A stretch of DNA of 64,000 nucleotides, from contig NZ_NPFW01000020.1 of the NCBI RefSeq assembly GCF_002259405.1, positions 62,001-126,000 of the forward strand, given 5' to 3'. Below the pieces are notes generated by a model. That model did not search any database. It saw only the letters and a program-made list of their open reading frames with translations, and was not told where the DNA came from. This document shows positions 54,390 to 61,838 of the stretch, one piece after another. Position numbers and translations under genes: made by a program. Source of the DNA: Rhodococcus sp. 14-2483-1-2 (GTDB lineage Bacteria > Actinomycetota > Actinomycetes > Mycobacteriales > Mycobacteriaceae). The number at the start of each line of letters is the position of its first letter. Positions within the stretch are counted from its first letter, which is position 1.

Positions 54390-54905
54390 ATGCAGCGCTC
54401 GATACGAAATGTCGCAGTAGCCCTAGCACTCTCGGTACCACTGGTCCTGGGGGTGGGCGTAGGTACGGCCACGGCCGCGCCCACTACGTCCGAGCTACTG
54501 GTACCAGTCGTCACCGGTCCGGAATTCGTCCCGGCAGGGGTCCCCGGCGGACTTATCCAGACAATCCCGATCAAGGCAACGGTGGGTGAGAAGCCGGGTG
54601 AGGTGCGTTTCGCTGCTGCCGACATCCGGCCGTACTACTACCAGTTCGCGTACCGGCACCTGACGGTCAACTGGCGCAACCTGTCTACCGGTGAAGTGGG
54701 CTCCGCCGGCTTGCGGCACTGGAACGATGAGATCGATCGGACTCAACCTGCCAATCAGGGTGGCCCGCAGGCATACCGCTTGCCCCTCGAGGTGACGGCT
54801 CAGACGGGTGCAGGGCCAGTAGTCGTGACGGTCACCCACGACCGCGAGAATCCCGATGCGTCGAACGCTCTGATCCCCGGGTTGGGTGTGCTGTTCGTTC
54901 CGTGA
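54390..54905 (+). CDS. small secreted protein, tandem family copy 3 (171 aa)
   Basis: The 171-residue secreted paralogue has signal peptide VAVALALSVPLVLGVGVGTATAAP and a mature domain with SELLVPVVTGPEFVPAGVPG, AYRHLTVNWRNLSTGEVG and ASNALIPGLGVLFVP. It is highly similar to copy 2. GAAAGGCACGCA precedes the ATG, as for the other copies. 25 bases after the broken copy. Function unknown. Confidence 0.82.
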   Translation: MQRSIRNVAVALALSVPLVLGVGVGTATAAPTTSELLVPVVTGPEFVPAGVPGGLIQTIPIKATVGEKPGEVRFAAADIRPYYYQFAYRHLTVNWRNLSTGEVGSAGLRHWNDEIDRTQPANQGGPQAYRLPLEVTAQTGAGPVVVTVTHDRENPDASNALIPGLGVLFVP

Positions 54906-55082
54906 TTCGTATCGACGCTCAGCTGGTGCAGAAGTGCGCTGTCTGAATCGTCTGTGAGGCAACCGAAGTGAACCTGTATGGTGCGCAACGTGATGTTGAT
55001 GAAGCCGCCGCCAGTTGCGCTTTCAACTAGTTTCGGCGTTGTTGGGTCCATCAAGAATGCGTCGTCGGCTTGTGTTGAAGTT

Positions 55083-56213
55083 TCAGTGCCCGAAGAACTC
55101 CTCCTTGAGTCGGGCATGTAGGTCAGCCGCGGTGACGGAGTATGTGGCTGATGCGTGGTGCAAGGTCTCCACCGCGGCGCGGTAGGGGTCGGAGTCCTGC
55201 GCACTGTAGAGCGCCGGTATCGCCATGTGCCGCGGGCTTGTCGGGTAATCGTAGGGGTTTCCTGGCGTTGTCGACAGAGATGTTTGCCCGACGAAACTGG
55301 CAGAGCTGGAGATTTCGTCGCTGGCTTCCTGCTCGGCCGAATTCAGCTGAGCGAACGCCAGACCGATATTGGATATTTCGTCGAACGGCGCGGGTATCGC
55401 GCGGCCTTCGCGAAGAGCGGCAAGAGCGGGACTCACCCACGATGCGGTAGACAGACGAGCGTGGTCGGTGGCTGCTTCGGCGCACCACACGGCAATGGAG
55501 CGCGCCGTGTTCTCGGATGCTTCGAGAATGTCGACGACCAGATCCCTGTCGAGCCGAACCAGGCCCTGGCCACCGTTGTAGGTCGAGACCTGCGGGATCG
55601 GGTCACCACCCCACTCAGCCGCGCGGCGTTCTGCGGCGCGGGCGTCGAGTTCGCTGCGCTCGATCAACCGACCGGGCTCACTGTCACTGGCGAACTGCCA
55701 AATGAAAGCGGGACGGTCGTCGTCCGGTTCGGGTTCCTGGGGAGGCTCGGTGTCAGGGGGGACTCCGTAACCGGGCATGTTCCAGCGAACGGCGGGGCGT
55801 GGTTCCACGCCGTCGTCCGGCCACAAGCGAACGCGCCACTCGTCACCGGGCGTCGTACTGCCCGGCCATCCGTAGTTCACGAAATTTCGACCAGCGATCT
55901 GCACCAGATACCGGCCGGGCGGGACAGAACAATCGACGGAACTCATCGGAGTCGAGTCGATCTGCAATATGCCATCAGGTCCGATTTCGAGCCGTTCTTC
56001 GCAGACCTGCTGCCAGCCGGCCTCGTCGTCCTGTGGGCGTGTGCCGAACACTTCGATGTCGATGGGCATCTCGAAGTTGTTCTGGTGCGGACTGAGCACC
56101 ACTACCGTCGAACCGTCACCGGCACTGGGTCGAACGGCCATTGCCCGCTCCAGAAGCGTCATTTCACTCGGATCGGCCTCGCCGCCACGGAGATAGAACT
56201 GACCGTGATCCAT
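55083..56213 (-). CDS. unrecognised soluble protein (about 376 aa)
   Basis: I do not recognise this protein. From the ATG at 56213 it has MDHGQFYLRGG, then a beta-rich N-terminal half with VLSPHQNNFEMPIDIEVFG and PGRYLVQIAGRNFVNYGWPG. A Pro/Glu/Asp-rich linker (residues about 185-205) is followed by a helical C-terminal half with LVVDILEASENTARSIAVWC. The frame stays open to an ATG at 56417, but the extra 68 residues look non-coding. No signal peptide. It may be co-transcribed with the gene upstream. Confidence 0.6.
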   Translation of the reverse strand: MDHGQFYLRGGEADPSEMTLLERAMAVRPSAGDGSTVVVLSPHQNNFEMPIDIEVFGTRPQDDEAGWQQVCEERLEIGPDGILQIDSTPMSSVDCSVPPGRYLVQIAGRNFVNYGWPGSTTPGDEWRVRLWPDDGVEPRPAVRWNMPGYGVPPDTEPPQEPEPDDDRPAFIWQFASDSEPGRLIERSELDARAAERRAAEWGGDPIPQVSTYNGGQGLVRLDRDLVVDILEASENTARSIAVWCAEAATDHARLSTASWVSPALAALREGRAIPAPFDEISNIGLAFAQLNSAEQEASDEISSSASFVGQTSLSTTPGNPYDYPTSPRHMAIPALYSAQDSDPYRAAVETLHHASATYSVTAADLHARLKEEFFGH

Positions 56214-56435
56214 GGCCAGCACCACATGCTGGGTATGGGCTGGCTTGTCGGGAGCATCCACCCCTGCACAGTGCCATAGGCCGCACCCACCGTGAACGGT
56301 TTTGTCTGACGGGCCCTGTCGCGCAGTCTTCACGTAGCCGACGACCGAGGTCGTCTCACTGCGCTGGGAGACTCGCGCATCGACGTTGGGAAGAACATTG
56401 GCCCGTTCGAGGGTCATCGATCCGGGCTCGGCAGT

Positions 56436-57209
56436 TCAGAACAAGGTGGGCGCGGTGTAGCGACCGAGTCGTGCTTCGTTCAATCGGGCGCTCCAGCGCT
56501 GCACGAGCCACATTTCGACGAGGTCGGGGCTGGTGCCGATGTCGGTGGCCCATGCGGTGATGAGTTCGACGTAGCGGTCGTAGCGTCGACGGGTGAATCC
56601 GGTGACGGACGGATCTTCGAGCCACCCTTCGTGGATAAGTGTCGAGACACCGTATTGGTCGATCAGCTGCGCCGGGCCGCCGTAGACCGACGCCCTGACT
56701 GCCCACAGGAACGTGGCCATCAGGGACATTCCGACGCCGGGCGCATCGGGCCAGCCGGACCAGGTCGAGTTCGGATGGTCGGGCACGACGCGGTTGCGTA
56801 CGCAGCTCTCAAGCACAGCGAGGGTCTTGGCGACGGGGTTCTCGTCGGGACGGCTGAGGTGTGGATTCATGACGTCCGGGAAGCGCCGCATCGCTCTGCG
56901 GTGCCGGTGACTGCCCTGCCAGGCTGCGCAGAGGAACAGCAGTCCGAGCGAATCGTGTTCGCCTACAGCCAGATCGGTGCCGATCCGTAGATCGTTGCGC
57001 TGCACGGTGGCACCGCCGTACTCGACTATTTCGCCGTCGAGGTTGCGGCCGCGCAGTCGAAGATCGTGACCTGCGCGGTCGAGGTGGCCGTTCCACCAAT
57101 CCAGGTCCACCTCCACACCGTCGTCGAGGACATGTAGGTCGTAACTGCGGTGCTGACACCACTGCACACAGGCCGTGGGAGGCGGAAACCCCTCGTCGAG
57201 TCGTGACAT
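56436..57209 (-). CDS. unrecognised protein (about 257 aa)
   Basis: I do not recognise this protein. It is rich in Trp and Arg and has no signal peptide. Notable stretches are CVQWCQHRSYDLHVLDDG, RLRGRNLDGEIVEYGGATVQ, LLFLCAAWQGSHRHRRAMRR, and the C-terminal TRRRYDRYVELITAWATDIG, DLVEMWLVQRWSARLNEARL. The ATG at 57209 is chosen; an ATG at 57263 is also in frame. It borders the AT-rich restriction-modification island but has normal GC itself. Confidence 0.65.
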   Translation of the reverse strand: MSRLDEGFPPPTACVQWCQHRSYDLHVLDDGVEVDLDWWNGHLDRAGHDLRLRGRNLDGEIVEYGGATVQRNDLRIGTDLAVGEHDSLGLLFLCAAWQGSHRHRRAMRRFPDVMNPHLSRPDENPVAKTLAVLESCVRNRVVPDHPNSTWSGWPDAPGVGMSLMATFLWAVRASVYGGPAQLIDQYGVSTLIHEGWLEDPSVTGFTRRRYDRYVELITAWATDIGTSPDLVEMWLVQRWSARLNEARLGRYTAPTLF

Positions 57210-57563
57210 ACCGCCATCGAAGCATCGGGTACCGACAGACTCGTCCGCATCCCGCCAACACACAATTGCAGGTGCTCAGTCGAGCGCAGTTCTGTCTGGG
57301 AAGGCACATCATCTAGGTGAGCGGCTATCAGCCTCAAACGTCAACAATGCGACCATTACCTGCTCAGGCCGCGAGTTCGGTGGATGACGGGACGCACAGA
57401 GCTATTACTGGACAGGCGACAGCGCGTGATGAACACGAGGTAGGCGACGTCTGTAAAAGCGCAGGTCGACGACCTGTCGGACTCCTGTACTACAGTCAAG
57501 CCCAACCACATGGTCGACTCGCTCCGGCGCGTCTATCAGTCCGCAACCTAGTACGAACGTAGG
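57210..57563. promoter_or_regulatory. 354-bp gap before the methyltransferase, with a palindrome
   Basis: This gap separates the minus-strand unrecognised gene from the plus-strand restriction-modification operon, so it must hold the operon promoter. The clearest element is CAGGTCG-A-CGACCTG at 57462-57476, a 15-bp palindrome 87 bases before the methyltransferase start, a possible operator. No controller (C-protein) gene, tRNA or integrase is visible. Base composition begins to fall here. Confidence 0.45.
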
Positions 57564-59840
57564 ATGAGCACGGTGACAGCACTCAACCTTTCTGCGACTC
57601 CTGGCACGCCCGTGCATGCAGAGTTTCGCCGCCGAGGTGCAAGCTACCAAAAGTCGTACCCTGAGGCGACCCAGGTACTCGTTATCGACTTCTTCGCTGG
57701 CGCGGGCGGGATGTCCTGTGGCTTCCAATCGACACGGCAGAGTGCTCTTCAGTTTAACCACATAGGTGCAATCGACATCGATCAGCGAGCGTTGGACACG
57801 CTCAGTCTCAATCTAAGCATTCCTACTTTCAATCGCGATGTACGGGATCTGGCTGCCGATCCATCGTTGTTGTCGCGTTTGATGCCGCAACTTGCTACTC
57901 GCTCTAAAGATACACCTTTAGTCTTTGTTGGATGCCCGCCATGCCAAGGTTTCAGCGCCCATCGGAAGAAGGACCCACGCAACGATCCGAGGAACGACCT
58001 GGTTGCCGCTTTCGCGAAAATATGCGTTGATCATCTTCCTGATTTGGTTGTAATCGAAAACGTACCGGAGATGATTTCCGGAAAATACCGAGAATATTTC
58101 GATAGAGCAAAATCCATATTTGAGGGTGCCGGATACAAAGTGCACGGAGAGGTTCTTGATCTCGCATTGTATGGAGTGCCCCAGCGCCGTAGGCGCGCCG
58201 TGGTGGTCGCGACCCGAAGCACTGATGCCTTCGTCATGCCCTCTCCAATTCAAACTCAACAAGAAATGCGTACAGTTCGCGACGCAATTGCACACCTACC
58301 TCAGCTCGACTCAGGAGAGACGGACACGCACGATCCATGGCATAGGGCACCAAAGCACACACCGCGCATTCTTGACCGTATCCAAAAGATTCCCCACGAC
58401 GGTGGCGACATGCGAGATCTGTCAGAGGTCGACCAGCTCGCGTGCCACCTTGAAATGCGAACATCCGCGACGCAGGGCTTCTCCGATGTCTACGGCCGAC
58501 TTCGATGGGATGCACCTGCCATTACTATTACTGCAAAGAGCAGCACGCCCTCATGTGGCCGGTTTCTACACCCTGAACAGGATCGCAATATCTCTGTTCG
58601 AGAGGCCGCAATACTTCAGGGATTTCCGCAAAATTATATGTTCTCGGGCCCATTCACCAATCAGTACAGGCAAATCGGCGAAGCTGTGCCACCAATGTTT
58701 GCGCGGGCGTTAGCTTATGCAGTTTTGAACTTCCTAAAACCAGTCTCTAAAACGCTCCTGACTGTGAAGGATAATATCAATGCGGCTAGCGTTAGGGATC
58801 AGAGTGTAGAGGAAGACGCGAGGGCTAGATCGTCTAAACCGCTGGCAATCGATCTCTTCTGCGGCGCAGGTGGGCTTTCTCTCGGTCTTCACGCCTCGGG
58901 TTTTCACACCGCTCTCGCGGCGGATCTAGATCCAGACGCAGTATCGACCTATCGTACGAATGTTGGACTCGCGGAAGTTCTTGACCTGAGAGAAGACGAA
59001 ATCGTTCGACTTGCCGATAACGCCGTTGGAGATCGGCCGTTCATCGTGGCGGGGGGACCTCCATGCCAGGGATTCTCTCAGCAACGGAGAGGTGACAACG
59101 ACGATATCCGCAATGAACTTGTAAAGCGCCATGGTGAAATTGCGTTATCGCTAGCGCAACGGCCACGAGCGGTAGTGTTGGAGAACGTCGCTTACCTGGA
59201 CAGTCCAAGGGGAAAGCAGTCGCTTGAATACTATCTAAAACTAATGTCAGCGAACCGTTTTACAACATTTAGATACGATGTCAACTCCGCTAACTTTGGC
59301 ACGGCGCAAACTAGACTAAGGCTTGTTCTGATATCGATAGACGAGGAGTTTGTCTCCAGCTTCAAAGGTCTAAAGCCGCTTAGCTCAAATAGGTGGCCCA
59401 CAATTGGTGAAGAATTGGCAGGATTATCTCAGAAGCCCACGGGGCTTCGTAACCATGTGGCCTCCAATGAAAACCAGCTCAATGTTCGCCGGATGTCTTT
59501 CGTGGATATGGGCAAGGGTCGGACTGCAATCCCTGAGGAATTTCAATTAAACTGTCATCGCAATTACGATGGACACCTAGATGTCTTTGGCAGGTTGGAT
59601 TGGTATGGGCAAGCACGGACGCTTACAGGTGGCTTCGATAGCGCCAGTCGAGGTGAACACGTACACCCTTTCCGAAACCGCTCCATCACCGCACGCGAGG
59701 CCGCCCGGCTGCAAGGCTTTCCAGACAGCTTCCTGTTCTCCGGAACCAAGGCCGCTGTCAGAAAACAGATTGGAAATGCGGTACCACCTACGCTTGGGCA
59801 CGCCATCGGTTCGTCTCTTCGGCCGGTGTTAGCACAATGA
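57564..59840 (+). CDS. fused double cytosine-C5 DNA methyltransferase
   Basis: A single 758-residue chain contains two complete m5C methyltransferases. Domain 1 (about 36-392) has motif I DFFAGAGGMSCGF, motif IV GCPPCQGFSAHRK with Cys127, motif VI IENVPEM, QRRRRAVVVA, and motif X IGEAVPP (371-377). Domain 2 (about 425-758) has DLFCGAGGLSLGL, GGPPCQGFSQQRRG with Cys501, LENVAYL, TRLRLVLISI, REAARLQGFP and IGNAVPP. The two differ in sequence, so they likely modify different strands of an asymmetric site. AT-rich codon use. Its stop overlaps the next ATG (ATGA). Confidence 0.93.
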   Translation: MSTVTALNLSATPGTPVHAEFRRRGASYQKSYPEATQVLVIDFFAGAGGMSCGFQSTRQSALQFNHIGAIDIDQRALDTLSLNLSIPTFNRDVRDLAADPSLLSRLMPQLATRSKDTPLVFVGCPPCQGFSAHRKKDPRNDPRNDLVAAFAKICVDHLPDLVVIENVPEMISGKYREYFDRAKSIFEGAGYKVHGEVLDLALYGVPQRRRRAVVVATRSTDAFVMPSPIQTQQEMRTVRDAIAHLPQLDSGETDTHDPWHRAPKHTPRILDRIQKIPHDGGDMRDLSEVDQLACHLEMRTSATQGFSDVYGRLRWDAPAITITAKSSTPSCGRFLHPEQDRNISVREAAILQGFPQNYMFSGPFTNQYRQIGEAVPPMFARALAYAVLNFLKPVSKTLLTVKDNINAASVRDQSVEEDARARSSKPLAIDLFCGAGGLSLGLHASGFHTALAADLDPDAVSTYRTNVGLAEVLDLREDEIVRLADNAVGDRPFIVAGGPPCQGFSQQRRGDNDDIRNELVKRHGEIALSLAQRPRAVVLENVAYLDSPRGKQSLEYYLKLMSANRFTTFRYDVNSANFGTAQTRLRLVLISIDEEFVSSFKGLKPLSSNRWPTIGEELAGLSQKPTGLRNHVASNENQLNVRRMSFVDMGKGRTAIPEEFQLNCHRNYDGHLDVFGRLDWYGQARTLTGGFDSASRGEHVHPFRNRSITAREAARLQGFPDSFLFSGTKAAVRKQIGNAVPPTLGHAIGSSLRPVLAQ

Positions 59841-60652
59841 CGGCTGAAAGCCTGCTCAGACTAAATTATTATCCTCGGAACGCGTTCCGGCGAACTGCTC
59901 TAGAGACGGCACAGCGAATCGCAGCACTGATTGTTGAAATCCAGAATCAAAGTGGTAGCACCGGGAACTCATCGGAGAGGAAGGACGAAACCTTTAATGA
60001 TGCGCGCCTACTTTGGAGGGTAGTAAAAGGACCGCGTATCAGTGCCGAGGTAACCTCAATCGGTGAACGCTACCTTAAATTCTACAACCAGAATCCTACG
60101 GCCGCGTATGAGTGGTTAGCCATTCGCAGCGGGTGGCTGTATTCAATGCCTAACGCATCGAGCGGAGATTTCAGCTCCACAGCCAAGGCTCTTGGCGTCA
60201 AAGTCAATCTGCTGGATCTGTTGGTTCGCACTCTTGATCTCTTGACTAGGGACTCTCAGTCAAGAAGTGTTCTTACGTACGCCGAGTATGTAACTGTCCT
60301 CAGCCGCGATAGTGCGTGGAACTGGAATCCGTACGGAATATACGACCAAGTGACGCATTTGAGGCAAAACCCCGAAAAACTAGTCAAAATTTCGTCCTCA
60401 GGGTTTTTGGGCGCTGAGCCGGAGTTGTCGCTGACTCGAGAGGCTTTAAATACTCCGCTGAGGAAATTTGCGATACAGTGCGGGTTGTTTGAGCATGTCG
60501 GATCACCCGATCACTTAGAGTCGCCAGATAGCGGTTTATCATTATCCAGAAGGTTAAGTTACGACAAAAATCTGCGTAACATGTACGAGCATATTTTGAA
60601 GTATCCAAGACATGACCTTGAGGAAAGTAGCGCTCCAGATGTCGAGTTATAG
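59837..60652 (+). CDS. unrecognised protein of the restriction operon (271 aa)
   Basis: I do not recognise this protein. It is soluble and helical with no signal peptide, Walker or nuclease motif. Segments include RTALETAQRIAALIVEIQNQ, AAYEWLAIRSGWLYSMPNAS and NPEKLVKISSSGFLGAEPEL. It starts in a four-base overlap with the methyltransferase and runs into the McrB-like gene, so it belongs to the same complex or pathway. A DNA-recognition or adaptor role for the NTPase is possible (inference), since that NTPase has no N-terminal DNA-binding domain. Confidence 0.75.
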   Translation: MTAESLLRLNYYPRNAFRRTALETAQRIAALIVEIQNQSGSTGNSSERKDETFNDARLLWRVVKGPRISAEVTSIGERYLKFYNQNPTAAYEWLAIRSGWLYSMPNASSGDFSSTAKALGVKVNLLDLLVRTLDLLTRDSQSRSVLTYAEYVTVLSRDSAWNWNPYGIYDQVTHLRQNPEKLVKISSSGFLGAEPELSLTREALNTPLRKFAIQCGLFEHVGSPDHLESPDSGLSLSRRLSYDKNLRNMYEHILKYPRHDLEESSAPDVEL

Positions 60653-61838
60653 CGAGAAGGCGTTTCCGGATCTACCATGGGTGCCTCAGCCTGAACAGCA
60701 AGCCAACATGTCGGAGTCCTTGTTATGGACACAAGAATTTGCTGGCCATTGCCTTCGGTCTGCTGATGTAGAGAAAATAGCTCAACGGTGTAAAGAACTA
60801 ATTTCTAACAGTTCGCTCCACTTCGATAACTTGGATGAGTTGCTCGATAGTTGTATTAGCGCGCTACTGGTCGGAAATCTAGTTCTCCAGGGTCCCCCTG
60901 GAACCGGGAAGACGACTCTAGCTCGTATCTTGTCAAGCGCTTTCGACACTATTGCGTATGAGACTACCGCTACGAGCGAATGGTCGACTTACGACGTAGT
61001 GGGCGGTTTAGCTCCAAACGTAAGTGGTGGCTTAGAGCCTGCTCACGGTGCGTATACACGAGCTGCGATCGCATGCGCTGATGTCGTTCGGACGGAGACG
61101 TCCACGCAACACGATCATCAAGCAGTGTGGTTACTGATTGACGAGTTCAATCGCGCTGATATAGACAAAGCAATAGGGTCTCTATACACCCTACTTTCTT
61201 CGACGGACCCCGATCACTTGTCCAAGACACCCTTGGAGTTGTGGTTTGAGCGCGATCCAGATGCTCGACGGCTCTGGGTGCCAGCGAGGTTCCGAATAAT
61301 CGGGACAATGAACGATCTTGACACAAATTATGTGAATTCTATTTCGCAAGGGTTAAAGAGACGCTTCTCCTTTGTGACAATTCCAGCAGCGGCTCCAGAC
61401 CAGAGCCCTGCAGGTGCGGTGGGGCCCGAAGTGGCCCTTGCATACGATCAGGCTATTGAATGGTACGACCGTTGCTACGTTACTGGGAAGGGACCCACCT
61501 CTGTAATTGGATTCGCTGGGGAAGCGACAGAGCATGCTCAGGTTATGCAATTACAAGTTCAAAATGTCGTGGCGAAACTACGCCGAGGCAGCAGCGAAGT
61601 TCGTGGTTGGCCGGTCGGAAGTGCCCAGGTTGTCGATGTCATGAAGTATTTGGTTCTTGGCGGAACCGAAAAAGATATGTCCGCCCGTCTAGATGCGGCT
61701 GTCGCAGAACGACTCGTAGCTCAGTTCGAGAATCTGTCAGAAGTGCAATTAGATGCATTTCTAAAGATCCTTGAAGATTCCGGCTTGCCGAAGTCAGTTC
61801 GGGCGCTGCAGCACATCTACAACCCCTATGCGCTGTGA
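60639..61838 (+). CDS. McrB-like AAA+ NTPase
   Basis: The AAA+ protein of about 399 residues has Walker A GPPGTGKTT (about residues 85-93), Walker B WLLIDEFNRADID, sensor IIGTMNDLD and an arginine-finger region GLKRRFSF. The GTMND/N-type sensor and the EFNRAD motif are hallmarks of the McrB clade that drives DNA translocation for restriction. Unlike E. coli McrB it has no ~160-residue N-terminal DNA-binding domain. ATG at 60639 follows GAGGAAAG; an ATG at 60612 adds nine residues. It overlaps the gene before it by 14 bases and the nuclease start (GTGA) after it. Confidence 0.9.
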   Translation: MSSYSEKAFPDLPWVPQPEQQANMSESLLWTQEFAGHCLRSADVEKIAQRCKELISNSSLHFDNLDELLDSCISALLVGNLVLQGPPGTGKTTLARILSSAFDTIAYETTATSEWSTYDVVGGLAPNVSGGLEPAHGAYTRAAIACADVVRTETSTQHDHQAVWLLIDEFNRADIDKAIGSLYTLLSSTDPDHLSKTPLELWFERDPDARRLWVPARFRIIGTMNDLDTNYVNSISQGLKRRFSFVTIPAAAPDQSPAGAVGPEVALAYDQAIEWYDRCYVTGKGPTSVIGFAGEATEHAQVMQLQVQNVVAKLRRGSSEVRGWPVGSAQVVDVMKYLVLGGTEKDMSARLDAAVAERLVAQFENLSEVQLDAFLKILEDSGLPKSVRALQHIYNPYAL

